Source of the DNA: Acidobacteriota bacterium
GTDB taxonomy: Bacteria > Acidobacteriota > Vicinamibacteria > Vicinamibacterales > JAKQTR01
Direction of reading: 5' to 3'
NCBI GenBank assembly: GCA_026393755.1
Contig: JAPKZO010000039.1
Coordinates: 1 to 64,000, forward strand
DNA: 64,000 bases
Positions within the stretch are counted from its first letter, which is position 1. The number at the start of each line of letters is the position of its first letter. Under the pieces are notes generated by a model that saw only the letters and a program-made list of their open reading frames with translations, did no database searches and was not told where the DNA came from. This document shows positions 1 through 8,317 of the stretch, one piece after another. The position numbers were made by a program, and so were the translations under genes.

Positions 1-2
1 GT

Positions 3-67
3 GGCCTTTCGTTGCGGGGTTGAGGGTTGAGTGGTATCTCCTTCTACCCTCAGCGGAAGGCCTTTTT
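3..67 (+). terminator. probable rho-independent terminator of a gene left of the window
   Basis: An outer stem GGCCTT (3-8) pairs with AAGGCC (57-62). An inner stem TTGAGGGT (20-27) pairs with ACCCTCAG (46-53) through one G-T wobble. The structure is followed at once by TTTTT (63-67). The T-run lies on the + strand, so it would end a + strand gene outside the window. It does not fit as a terminator for the minus-strand gene that stops at 186. The interior loop is large, so the call is moderate. Confidence 0.45.
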
Positions 68-185
68 CAATAGAAAAGTAAGTAATCAGGGCGTGGGCCG
101 CTCCGTTGCGCGCGCACTCACGATTGACGCATCAAGGTTAGCGGGTCCCGGCAACCTCGGCCGCGACGCTCCGCCAGCCCGTTCG

Positions 186-1481
186 TCACAAGACCACGTC
201 GGCGGGCCACGGCTGTCGGCGCGCCGCGGTCCAGACCGTGTTCACGCAGTCGAGGGCGAAGTAGTTCTGGGCGAGGTGCAGCCAGAAGGCGCCGCGGTCG
301 GTGAGCGTGACGGTGCCATCACGGCGAGTCGCGAGTCCCGCCCGTTCGGCGACACGCAGCCACCGCCGCACCCGCGGCGCGTCGGGCCCCAGCGCGACAT
401 CCATCTGGTCCAATGGAATCCGCGTGTCGTAGAGCCTCCAGTACAACCACCACCAGCCCGCGAACGCCCGTGAGAACGGCATGCGAAGCGCCACGGCGCC
501 CGCCCCTTTCGTCGCGGCGCTGGTCCAGGTGTCGAGGTCGAACGTGTTGAATGCGAATCCGTCGGGCAGGTGCGAACCGGCGCCGGGCCCGATGCCGATG
601 TATCCGGTCCGCGTCACCGACGAGTATCGCGGCGCCGTCCCCTTTCGGAATCCCCACACCGACACGCGATCGAACCCGTTCGCGGCGCTCCACCGACAGA
701 TGGCGCGGTACTGCGCGCGGCGCGTCCGCCAGTCGGGCAGCCGGACCGCCTTCAAATCGAGGTACGCGCCCACGGCCGTGTAGGGGAAGGTGAAGAGCGG
801 GTACGCCGTGATCTGACTGGCACCGAGCTGCGCGGCACGGTCCAGGTCGGCCAGGAGCCCGGCAGTCGTCTGGCCGGGCAAGGCGAACATGAGGTCCACG
901 TTCACCGACGCGAACCCGCGCGAGGCCAGGAGTGCGAGCGCGCGCTCGGCGACCACCGGCGCGTACGCCCGGCCGATGGACCTGAGGTGTGCCGCGTGGA
1001 ACGATTGCACGCCGAGCGACACGAGCCCCACGCCCATGTCGTGCAGCCGGGCGACGCTGGCGGCGTCGATATCTGCCGGATTGGTCTCGATGGCGATGTC
1101 GCCCGTCAGGCGGAAGCGCAGGCGTGCCTGGTCGAGGACCGCGTCCACGCTGTCCAGCGCCAGCGTCGGCGTGCCGCCGCCGACGTAGATGCTCGTAACC
1201 TCGCAGCGTCCCACCGCTCGAGCCCACCAATCGACCTCGGCGACAGCCGCGCGCGTGTAGGCCCTGACGAGCGCGTCGTCGTGCGGGAACTTCGTATACG
1301 GACAGTAGGGGCACGCATGCCGGCAGAACGGCACGTGCAGGTACAACGAGGTCCGGTCCACCGGGGGCGGCACCCAGCCGGGCAGGGGCGCGTGGAATTC
1401 CCACCGGTGCCCCCGGCCAACGAGGCAGCGCCGGACCAGTCCCGTCGCGAGCCGCCGCCACGCGTCGGTCCGGGCGATCAC
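186..1481 (-). CDS. radical SAM protein of the HemW/HemN-like (coproporphyrinogen oxidase-like) family
   Basis: 431 aa. The radical-SAM cluster motif is Cys53-x3-Cys57-x2-Cys60 (FCRHACPYC). It is followed by the SAM-binding GGGTPT strand near residue 95, the NVDLMFALPGQT segment and a C-terminal winged-helix-like region, in the order seen in HemW. The fourth Cys of true HemN oxidases is absent (Tyr62), which favours HemW-like heme chaperones or other radical-SAM enzymes over coproporphyrinogen dehydrogenase. The start is a GTG that overlaps the TGA of the upstream radical-SAM gene (GTGA at 1481-1478), so the two are translationally coupled. The open frame continues upstream to about 2333, but that part lies under the other gene and reads as arginine-rich noise. 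The substrate is unknown; only the family call is firm. Confidence 0.85.
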   Translation of the reverse strand: MIARTDAWRRLATGLVRRCLVGRGHRWEFHAPLPGWVPPPVDRTSLYLHVPFCRHACPYCPYTKFPHDDALVRAYTRAAVAEVDWWARAVGRCEVTSIYVGGGTPTLALDSVDAVLDQARLRFRLTGDIAIETNPADIDAASVARLHDMGVGLVSLGVQSFHAAHLRSIGRAYAPVVAERALALLASRGFASVNVDLMFALPGQTTAGLLADLDRAAQLGASQITAYPLFTFPYTAVGAYLDLKAVRLPDWRTRRAQYRAICRWSAANGFDRVSVWGFRKGTAPRYSSVTRTGYIGIGPGAGSHLPDGFAFNTFDLDTWTSAATKGAGAVALRMPFSRAFAGWWWLYWRLYDTRIPLDQMDVALGPDAPRVRRWLRVAERAGLATRRDGTVTLTDRGAFWLHLAQNYFALDCVNTVWTAARRQPWPADVVL

Positions 1482-2368
1482 CAGTACCTCGCCAGCCCAA
1501 TCAGGGCACTGGGCCGCAGACGCCGCGCCTCGGCCAACTCGGTGCACGCGGCGTAGCCGCAGTCGGCGCACACATCGCCGGCCAGCGCCGACGCACGGCA
1601 GCAGACGGACTCGCCATCGACGTCGGCCACGTACGCCACCGGCAGACGCCGGGGCCATCGACCCGACGCCAGCGCCCGCAGTCCGGCGCGCGAATTCAGG
1701 ACGGGCAACCCGGCCCGGACATGCGCCAGCAGTTGCGCGATGACGGGCGCGCGTTCGGCGGCGTCCAGGAACAGGTCGTCGCGGCCGTAGTACGGCGTGT
1801 GGAAGTAGAACATGACTCCGAGCACTGGAAACGCCGTGTCCCGCACCCACCGGAGGAACGGTTCGACGCCGACGGCGGTGCGGCGATCGATGACACAGAT
1901 CACCGCCACCCTCGGATGGCCTCCGTCGCGCACGGCGCGTTCGACGTCGCAGAACACGGGCCCGCGCCGCGTGTCGAAGACCCCCGGCAGACCATCCATG
2001 CTCACCCAGACCACGTCGGCCGACGTCCTGATGCCGGCCATCCCGTTGGTATACACGTGCACGTGGAAGAAGCCCAGGCGCCGGGCTGCGGTGACGACGT
2101 CCTCCATCGTGCGCTTCCCGTCCTGCCAGAGCGTCGGTTCCCCGCCTGACAGGTACACGTCGCGGAATCCGCGTGCCCAGGCGCCCTTCAATGCCCGGAC
2201 GATCTGGGCCCAGCTCATGTCGGGGCGGCCCGTATTGGAAACGCGGCATCCTCGACACGACAGGTTGCAGCGATCGGTCAGCGCGATGCCGTAGATGAGC
2301 GGCGCCGGCCGCCGCAGGATCGCGAATCGCCACGCAAACGGCACGTAGAACCGCAGCTTGTCCAGCAC
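1478..2368 (-). CDS. radical SAM protein with a C-terminal cysteine cluster
   Basis: About 296 aa. CNLSCRGC provides the Cys-x3-Cys-x2-Cys that binds the [4Fe-4S] cluster, and YLSGGEPTL is the SAM-binding GGE motif. The C-terminus has a Cys-rich patch (CCRASALAGDVCADCGYAAC) like a SPASM/Twitch auxiliary-cluster region. The start is uncertain: GTG 2368 (reading VLDKLRFYVPFAW) is preferred because upstream residues look non-coding, but GTG 2422, overlapping the cupin stop, is also open. The gene sits directly downstream of the cupin gene and is coupled by a GTGA overlap to the HemW-like gene. The pair probably acts in one pathway. No peptide precursor or known substrate gene is visible beside it. 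Confidence 0.82.
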   Translation of the reverse strand: MLDKLRFYVPFAWRFAILRRPAPLIYGIALTDRCNLSCRGCRVSNTGRPDMSWAQIVRALKGAWARGFRDVYLSGGEPTLWQDGKRTMEDVVTAARRLGFFHVHVYTNGMAGIRTSADVVWVSMDGLPGVFDTRRGPVFCDVERAVRDGGHPRVAVICVIDRRTAVGVEPFLRWVRDTAFPVLGVMFYFHTPYYGRDDLFLDAAERAPVIAQLLAHVRAGLPVLNSRAGLRALASGRWPRRLPVAYVADVDGESVCCRASALAGDVCADCGYAACTELAEARRLRPSALIGLARYW

Positions 2369-2421
2369 GCCAGGGCGGCTCCCCTCACGGTCGCCCCCAG
2401 GCACGCGTCCTCCGGCGCGCA

Positions 2422-3084
2422 CTACTTGATCTCGATTTCCACCAGGATGGCGTTCTTCGTCCCGCGATTCACGAGCGTGTGCGTGACCGCCGAGTCGACC
2501 CAGTGCATGTCGCCGGCCTTGACCGGGTGTTGGCTGGATGCCCCGCCGGGCGCCGTCATCCGGAGGTCAACATCGGTGGCGGCGATGAGCATGTACGGCC
2601 GCGCGTGGCTGTGCTGCACGCTTGACGCACCTGGCGCGAGTTCGTAGCGATACACACGCATCCTCGCGTTCTCAGCCGCGGGCACGGCGATCGCGGGGAC
2701 TTCGGGACCGGGCGGCCGCTTGAGAACCTGGAGGTCGATCACGTCGAACACGGTGGTGCCAACGTTGTGAACGCGATGCGTGTACGGCTTGTCCTCGTTG
2801 TCTCGCGTCGAGATGAGGCCGGGCCGGACGTATTCGCGCGGACCAACCGGTTGGCCAGGGATGTCCACCGCGATGACTGCGGTGTTCAGCCGGACCGCGG
2901 CATCATCATGAGCGTGCGTGTGCATGAGTGTGGCCTTGCCGGGCTCGACCATCACGCGAAACGCCTGCACATACTCGTTCTTGAAGGCCGTCTTGTGCAC
3001 CGGCTCGTTCTCAACGGGCACGGCGCCATCCTGCAGTGACGCCGTGGCTGCCAGCAATACGAGTCCGCAAAGCGGGAAGTTCAT
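2422..3084 (-). CDS. secreted double-cupin protein
   Basis: 220 aa with an N-terminal signal peptide (MNFPLCGLVLLAATASLQ). Two cupin-like barrels can be read: one around MHTHAHDDAAV and one around VQHSHARPYML, each with the histidines that typically hold a metal. The start at 3084 is chosen because the preceding bases ATGGAGGAGCGC supply a GGAGG ribosome site 5 nt upstream. The in-frame ATG at 3096 is part of that site. Likely periplasmic and possibly metal-binding; no enzymatic role can be assigned. It is first in a possible three-gene minus-strand unit with the two radical-SAM genes. Confidence 0.78.
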   Translation of the reverse strand: MNFPLCGLVLLAATASLQDGAVPVENEPVHKTAFKNEYVQAFRVMVEPGKATLMHTHAHDDAAVRLNTAVIAVDIPGQPVGPREYVRPGLISTRDNEDKPYTHRVHNVGTTVFDVIDLQVLKRPPGPEVPAIAVPAAENARMRVYRYELAPGASSVQHSHARPYMLIAATDVDLRMTAPGGASSQHPVKAGDMHWVDSAVTHTLVNRGTKNAILVEIEIK

Positions 3085-3505
3085 GCGCTCCTCCATCGGC
3101 TTGGCGCCGGCCGTAGACTATAGGAAGCACGAGAGGCGCCTCCACTCGCGTGCCGCTGCGCGAGGTTAACACACCCGCTCTCAGACACCGTGGGCGGCGT
3201 TCGGAAGAGCCGCCCCGCCCGCCAGGCACAGTCGGCGCACACCCGTCGACATCCAGAACTCGTTTGCCTGATTCTACGCGCTGGAGTGTTCGCGATTCAC
3301 ATACGCCGCCATGACGAGAGCCATGACGAGAGCGATCACCGCGATCAGCAGCGCGCGCAAGTAGGCGACGATGCCTTCGCCAACGTGACGTCCGTTGGTC
3401 GCACGTGATTGCGCCACGCGTGAATGCGCTTGAACAACGCATCCGCTGCGGCCACAATTGGCCCCGTGTCCGGTGCGATCCCGCCCCCGGGAGATGGAGA
3501 GCCAC
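3085..3505. other. intergenic region between divergent cupin and TonB-C genes
   Basis: No convincing gene is present. The minus strand between about 3274 and 3380 could encode a short hydrophobic tail (ALLIAVIALVMALVMAAYV), but it has no ATG or GTG start and no ribosome site. The stretch must hold the promoters for the divergent genes at 3084 and 3506; no clear -35/-10 pair was found. Confidence 0.5.
3309..3332 (+). repeat. 12-bp tandem duplication
   Basis: CCATGACGAGAG occurs twice head to tail (3309-3320 and 3321-3332) in the intergenic region. It is a simple local duplication of unknown effect. Confidence 0.8.
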
Positions 3506-4504
3506 ATGGCCAGCCCCGTTCGAATCCTCGTCACCCTCGCGCTGTTGGTCGCGATCGCCATACCTGTGGGCGGACAGTCGCAGAATGCGGCGGCGGCGCC
3601 GCCATCAGTTGCAGACAGGGCGGACATCCAGGCGGCCATCAGCCATCTCGAACTGGCGCGCCAGCACTACGCGAATAACCGTCTCGCGGATGCCGAACAG
3701 GAGTTGTCGGACACGATCGATCGCGTTCGCGCGGCGCGGGCGGCAGAGGGCACCCAGCCGGCAGCCGGAGCCAGAGAACAACTGCCGCGCGCGGGGAGGG
3801 ACGTGCCATTCCCGGCGATCGTTAAACGATCGCAACCCACCTATCCGCTCGAGGCGGCCCAGCAGGGCATCAGGGGCGTCGTAATCATCGACGCCGTGAT
3901 CGACAGGACCGGCAAGGTCCGCAACGCGCGTATCGCGCGCTCGATTCCAGCGCTCGATCGAGTCTCGCTCGACGCGGTCCGTCAGTGGCGGTTCGCCCCT
4001 TCGACCCTCAATGGGGCACCCGCCGAAGTGGCGGCGACGCTCGTGCTGCCCTTTACCTTCCGCCGCGCGCCCCTGCCGACCGACGACCTCGACCTGGCCA
4101 GGTTTTACGCCGACCGCGGCGAGTTAGTGAGTGCGGAAATCGCCCTGGTCCGCGCGCGGGCGGCGATCACGCAGGAGGCCGCATGCTTCACCGATGCGCT
4201 CCCGATGGGCTGGGCCCCGATGGGCGCGAATCTCGGCCGCATCGAGCCGCCGCGGAAGATCAAGCATGTGAACCCGACCTATCCGCCGCTCGCCCAGAAG
4301 GCGCGCGTCACCGGAACCGTCGTGATGGAAGCGGTCATCGCGGTCGATGGCCGCGTCAGATGCCTGCGCGTGCTCAGGTCGGTGCCGCTGCTCGATCAGG
4401 CCGCGATCGATTCGGTGGCGCAGTGGGAGTTTACACCGGCGCTGGTGGCCGGCACGCCCGCAGCCGTGCGCCTGACGACCACGGTCAACTTTTCTCTTCA
4501 GTGA
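3506..4504 (+). CDS. secreted protein with two TonB C-terminal domains
   Basis: 332 aa. A signal peptide (MASPVRILVTLALLVAIAIPVGG) is followed by a short helical TPR-like segment (ISHLELARQHYANNRLADAEQEL). Then come two TonB_C-type domains, each with the diagnostic pattern: P-x-YP-x-A and GVV at about residues 110-185, and VNPTYPPLAQ...GTVVMEAVI near the C-terminus. Unlike TonB itself there is no retained N-terminal anchor or long Pro-rich spacer, so it is more likely a periplasmic TonB-family protein than the energy transducer. The start at 3506 has GGAGA 5 nt upstream; earlier in-frame starts lack this. Confidence 0.82.
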   Translation: MASPVRILVTLALLVAIAIPVGGQSQNAAAAPPSVADRADIQAAISHLELARQHYANNRLADAEQELSDTIDRVRAARAAEGTQPAAGAREQLPRAGRDVPFPAIVKRSQPTYPLEAAQQGIRGVVIIDAVIDRTGKVRNARIARSIPALDRVSLDAVRQWRFAPSTLNGAPAEVAATLVLPFTFRRAPLPTDDLDLARFYADRGELVSAEIALVRARAAITQEAACFTDALPMGWAPMGANLGRIEPPRKIKHVNPTYPPLAQKARVTGTVVMEAVIAVDGRVRCLRVLRSVPLLDQAAIDSVAQWEFTPALVAGTPAAVRLTTTVNFSLQ

Positions 4505-4617
4505 TTCGTGACCGATGGCGACCGACTGCAGCACTTTCCGGATCATCGTCGAACGCGATGAGTTCCGCTCGCCGGAGGCGCAGAGCGCCAGAGATGCTCG
4601 GGCCCCCGTGCGTGTCG

Positions 4618-5937
4618 CTAGCGCGCCCCGGGCGGGTGATCGAGCGCGGCGATCGTCGCGCCCGAGGCTGGGCGCGCGGCGAGGCGGGCGGCGACCGCTT
4701 CCGCCTCCGCGAATACGCGCAGCAGATTCTCGCCGGCGACTTTGGCGACGTCGGCATCCGACCAGCCGCGGCGCATGAGCTCGGCGAGCAGTGCCGGGAA
4801 CTTGTCGACGCCCTCGAGGCCGACCGGCGTCGCCTCGATGCCATCGAAGTCGGAGCCGATGCCGACGTGGTCGATGCCGGCGACCTTGCGGATGTGCTCG
4901 ATGTGGTCGGCCACCTGGGCGAGCGTCGCGGCTGGCGCCGGATGCGTGCGCTCCCACGTTTCAAGCGCCGCCCTGGCCCGTTCCGGCTGGCCGATGTAGA
5001 GACCGCCGAACGGCGGACTGTTGTAACGGACTTTCTCGGCCTGGTGGTCGGCATCCCATCGGCGGTAGGCGTCCGACACGTAGGCGGCGTAGAAGTTCAC
5101 CATGACGACGCCGCGGTTCGCGCCGACCAGCGCGAGCACGTCGTCCGACACGTTGCGCGGGTGATCGTCGAGCGCTCGCGCCGAAGAATGCGAAAAGATC
5201 ACCGGCGCCTCGGTGACCCCGAGCGCCTGTTGCATGGCCGCAGGCGAGACGTGACTCAGGTCGACGAGCATGCCGAGGCGGTTCATTTCCCGGACCACCT
5301 CGCGGCCGAAGGGCGTCAGGCCGTTGTGGGCCGGCGTGTCGGTGGCGGCGTCCGCCCAGTCGTTGTTCAACGAATGCGTCAGCGTCATGTAACGGCCGCC
5401 GAGCGCGTACAGCTGCCGCAGCACCGCGAGCGAGTTGTTGATCTGGTGGCCGCCCTCGATGCCGATGAGCGACGCGACCTTGCCGGCGTGGTGAATCCGG
5501 CGGATGTCCGCCGCCGTGTACGCCATCTCCAGATCGTTCGGATAACGCGCGGCGAGGCGCTTGACCAGGTCGATCTGCTCGATGCCGGCCTGCACGGCCT
5601 CGAGTCCCGGGAGCGCCGGCGAGACCCAGACCGACCAGAACTGGCCGCCGACATGGCCCGCGCGCAGGCGCGGGATGTCCGTCATCAACGGCAGCGCGCC
5701 GGCCGGTGCAGGGAGCTTCGCGGTATCGGCCGCGAGATCGAATGCGGCGAAGTCGCCCTTGAAGCGCCCTCGCAGGTTCTCCGCCAGGTCGTTGTGGCCG
5801 TCGATGAGCGGCGTCGCGGCGAGCACGCGCGCGACGCGCGCCGCGTAGTCGGAATTCTGAGCAGCCGCCGCGGTGACCGACACGCCCAAGGCGAGCGCAG
5901 CGCCGAGGCGCCGTAGCGAGACTGCAGTCAACAGCAT
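4618..5937 (-). CDS. membrane dipeptidase, peptidase family M19
   Basis: 439 aa with a signal peptide (MLLTAVSLRRLGAALALGVSVTAAAAQ). The zinc-site motif His48-x-Asp50 (LIDGHNDLAE), the bridging glutamate in IGIEGGHQI, the histidines in LVDLSHVS and IFSHSSARAL, and the closing HVGIGSDFDGI segment are those of renal-type dipeptidases. It hydrolyses dipeptides, often with a D-residue at the C-terminal side, in the periplasm. GGGAGAG lies upstream of the start. The gene is monocistronic and convergent with the TonB-C gene. Confidence 0.92.
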   Translation of the reverse strand: MLLTAVSLRRLGAALALGVSVTAAAAQNSDYAARVARVLAATPLIDGHNDLAENLRGRFKGDFAAFDLAADTAKLPAPAGALPLMTDIPRLRAGHVGGQFWSVWVSPALPGLEAVQAGIEQIDLVKRLAARYPNDLEMAYTAADIRRIHHAGKVASLIGIEGGHQINNSLAVLRQLYALGGRYMTLTHSLNNDWADAATDTPAHNGLTPFGREVVREMNRLGMLVDLSHVSPAAMQQALGVTEAPVIFSHSSARALDDHPRNVSDDVLALVGANRGVVMVNFYAAYVSDAYRRWDADHQAEKVRYNSPPFGGLYIGQPERARAALETWERTHPAPAATLAQVADHIEHIRKVAGIDHVGIGSDFDGIEATPVGLEGVDKFPALLAELMRRGWSDADVAKVAGENLLRVFAEAEAVAARLAARPASGATIAALDHPPGAR

Positions 5938-6040
5938 TCAGCTCTCCCTATCTGTATTTGCGCGAAGTCGATGGTGGTGTTCGCCCATTATGGACGCACT
6001 CGGAGGATTGTCACGGACAATTCGCCGTGTGCGGCGCACA

Positions 6041-6458
6041 CTACGTCGCGACTTCCACGACGGGCTCGCAGCCGGAAGATCTGGCAGTGGACCGCAGGCC
6101 GATCCGCGCGGCCAGCCGGTCGAATCGGGGGTCGCTCCGGAGCGGCTCGAACGGCGGCGAAACGCGCAGCGCCAGCAACCCGGCGTCGCGCGTGCCCAGC
6201 CCGCGCTCGAGCCACTCGAAGGCGCGGTCCGCGTCGCCGAGCCTGGCGTAGATGGAGACGATGTTCCTGATGGGCACGTGGCTCGCCGCATCGCCGGTCG
6301 TCAGGCGCTCGATAAGCGCGTGCGCTTCCGCGCTGCGGCCCGTCCGGCCGTACAGGTGGCCGACAAAGCCGAGCGTGATGGGACCGGGCGTGGAGGACAG
6401 TGCCTTCGACGATGGCGTCGGCCCGCAACTGGTCGCGTGTCACGAGCCGCCCGGGATG
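6041..6458 (-). pseudogene. decayed winged-helix/TPR regulator (N- and C-terminal scraps)
   Basis: Minus-strand frame 6041-6378 reads as the C-terminus of a TPR protein of the CadC-like or kinase-TPR kind: LGFVGHLYGRTGRSAEAHAL, then NIVSIYARLGDADRAFEWLE, ending FEPLRSDPRFDRLAARIGL. Just upstream, in another frame at 6458-6420, HPGRLVTRDQLRA matches the OmpR-type winged-helix signature that starts such proteins. The middle several hundred residues are gone and the frames differ, so this looks like an internally deleted remnant. The TPR tail is convincing; the winged-helix scrap is short and could be chance. Confidence 0.5.
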
Positions 6459-6830
6459 GTCACAAACGCCGACGGGACGGCGACCGACTCTGACGCGACG
6501 CTGTTCGGCGGCTTCGTGATGGCTCCGATGAAGTTCGGACCTTACAACGGAGTGTGGGAGAGGACAGGTCACAACAGATTCGGCACCACGGCGATCGGGC
6601 TGATGTTCGATCCTGTCACCAGCGTGGTGATCGGTTTCGCTCGCGGAAGGTCAACTCTCCGCTACGACGGGAGCAGTTCGAAGTTGGTTGGGACGCTGGA
6701 CTTCGATTTCGCCCCGTGCTCGAGCGAGTTCACCTGTCCAGACCCGACCGATCCGTCCCTCGGGTGGACCCCGCTTGGCAGCTTCCCGGTCGTCCTGTCG
6801 CGCGTCGCCCGCGTGCCAACCAGCAGCTGA
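6456..6830 (+). pseudogene. probable 3' fragment of a secreted hypothetical protein
   Basis: A 124-codon open frame from ATG 6456 reads as a well-formed beta-rich protein (GGFVMAPMKFGPYNGVWERT, then FDPVTSVVIGFARGRSTLRY, ending FPVVLSRVARVP). The composition is protein-like and unlike a shadow frame. It lacks a signal peptide and a ribosome site, and its left edge abuts the decayed winged-helix remnant, so I read it as a 5'-truncated gene. It may resemble secreted proteins of the type that contain GVW-RTG repeats; the family is not recognised with certainty. Confidence 0.45.
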
Positions 6831-6835
6831 AGTGA

Positions 6836-7210
6836 GCGGTGCCGCTGGGGCCCCCCGATTCGATCTTGGCGGGATTGGCTTTCATCTCCGCGAGGTACTG
6901 CGTCTTGTTCTGATGCCGGCCCTCGACATTGGAGACGAATTCGTTGGCGAGAAACTTCTCGACCACCGCGGTGTCCCTGGCGGGACCGGCCGCGTTCCAC
7001 TGCTGTTCGAGTTGGAAGAGCGCCTGCTCGTCCTCGCCGGTCGCGGCGGCCCCGGGCATCGGCTGGCTGCTGTTGGGAACGACCCAGTCCCATTTCCACG
7101 ACCCGTCCGCCTGACGCGAGGCAACCACCACCCAGCTCGCGGTATCGCTGAAGGGAGCGATCCCTTCGGCCTTCGGCGTGAGCTTCATCGTCCACGTGCC
7201 CCGCCCGCCC
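6836..7210 (-). pseudogene. truncated DUF4440/SnoaL-like protein remnant
   Basis: The minus frame gives the end of one NTF2-fold domain (TMKLTPKAEGIAPFSDTASW, then DGSWKWDWVVPN), a linker, and the start of a second (LFQLEQQWNAAGPARDTAVV, then NEFVSNVEGRHQNKTQYLAE). It breaks off near 6836, where the sequence becomes the neighbouring + strand fragment. Both ends are missing relative to a two-domain DUF4440 protein. It lies divergent to the intact DUF4440 gene at 7334 and may be a relative of it. Confidence 0.55.
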
Positions 7211-7333
7211 CGGCCAGGGGCCCATGAAATCCGTGCACATGAAATCCGTGCTTGCCTTAACCCTGCGCACCGGCGACAATGCCCGGAAACGCACAGTTCC
7301 GTTCACGACGGGTCCAACATCTGGAGGGCTGCC

Positions 7334-7783
7334 ATGTTCCGAAACCTGCTGCTCATCGTCGTCGCGTTGCTCACCGTCTCACCCGCCTTTGCGCAGGCGC
7401 CGAGCGCGGTCGATCGTGAGATCATCAAGCTCGAACACGACTGGAGCACGGCCTGGCAGAAGAAGGACGCCGCGTTCCTGCAGAAGCTGTTCGCTGATGA
7501 GTACCTGTTCACGGATCCCGAGGGCGTAACGTTCTCCAAGACGCAGGACATCGCCAATACCACGGCAGCAACGACGAAAGTGGAGTCCTTTCTCTTCTCA
7601 GACCTGAAGGTGCACGTGTACGGCGACACCGCCGTCGTCACTGGACTCAACACTATCAAGGCCACGGTCGTTGGAAAGGCCTCGAACGGCGCGTATCGGT
7701 TCACGGATGTGTTCGTGAAGAGGGACGGCCGCTGGCAGGTCGTCACCTCGCAGTCGACGTTGGTGGTGCCGAAGAAGAAGTAG
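7334..7783 (+). CDS. secreted DUF4440 (NTF2/SnoaL-fold) protein
   Basis: 149 aa. The signal peptide MFRNLLLIVVALLTVSPAFA is followed by a single NTF2-like domain starting EIIKLEHDWSTAWQKKDAAF and ending FVKRDGRWQVVTSQSTLV, which are the typical edges of DUF4440. Such proteins form small alpha+beta cones that bind small ligands or act as enzymes; no catalytic set can be named. GGAGGG lies 8 nt before the ATG. Confidence 0.85.
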   Translation: MFRNLLLIVVALLTVSPAFAQAPSAVDREIIKLEHDWSTAWQKKDAAFLQKLFADEYLFTDPEGVTFSKTQDIANTTAATTKVESFLFSDLKVHVYGDTAVVTGLNTIKATVVGKASNGAYRFTDVFVKRDGRWQVVTSQSTLVVPKKK

Positions 7784-7829
7784 CCGTCTTGTCGAACCGG
7801 CCCGCCGAAGAGAGGGCAAGAGGCGCGGC

Positions 7830-8243
7830 ATGACCGACGTCGAACAGATCTGGCGCGAGAAGAGCGACGACGACCTGCTGGTCGCCGCGGGAGAACTGGA
7901 CACATACGAAGAAGAGGGACAGCGCGCGATCCGCGACGAACTGCGGCGGCGCGGCCTCGAAGACCCGGTCGATCAGGCGAGATTCCTCGCGCCGGAAGAG
8001 GCAGTCGTCCAGCCGGAAGACGGAGACGAACCTCCGGCCCGGAATCCAATGTGCCTGCGCTGCGAGGTCCCGCAGCGCTACCTGGGCGCGAGGTGGTTCC
8101 GGCAGGCGGCCGACGCGGGCGCGCTCACGGAACATAAGCCCATGTTCGAGATCAACCAGTCGTTCGACATGTACGTGTGCCCGGGATGCGGGCACGTGGA
8201 CATGTACGTCGGCGGGGGGGATACCGACATCGCACGAGACTAG
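7830..8243 (+). CDS. small zinc-ribbon hypothetical protein
   Basis: 137 aa. An acidic helical N-terminus (EQIWREKSDDDLLVAAGELD) is followed by two Cys pairs, CLRC near residue 75 and CPGCG near residue 117, that can hold one zinc. The C-terminal segment FDMYVCPGCGHVDMYV resembles rubredoxin-like or zinc-ribbon knuckles. There is no signal peptide, so it is probably cytosolic. It lies 46 nt after the DUF4440 gene on the same strand. Function unknown. Confidence 0.7.
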   Translation: MTDVEQIWREKSDDDLLVAAGELDTYEEEGQRAIRDELRRRGLEDPVDQARFLAPEEAVVQPEDGDEPPARNPMCLRCEVPQRYLGARWFRQAADAGALTEHKPMFEINQSFDMYVCPGCGHVDMYVGGGDTDIARD

Positions 8244-8317
8244 CGGCGGCGTTCGCCGAACTGCACCTCACCGGGGCCCACTGGCGTCGCGACGTCAGCG
8301 GCGTTCATCGGGCCCTC

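Noticed and set aside
1482-2333. Upstream extension of the HemW-like frame to 715 aa
   Set aside because: The extra 284 residues are Arg/Ala-rich, lie under a clear radical-SAM gene, and the GTGA overlap gives a natural start at 1481.
3274-3380. Short hydrophobic minus-strand frame in the cupin-TonB intergenic region
   Set aside because: Lacks an ATG/GTG start and ribosome site; the hydrophobic string alone is not enough to call a gene.
3985-5916. A 643-aa open frame on the plus strand
   Set aside because: It is antisense to the M19 dipeptidase and out of frame over the TonB-C gene, is extremely Arg-rich, and shows no protein motif; a high-GC shadow.
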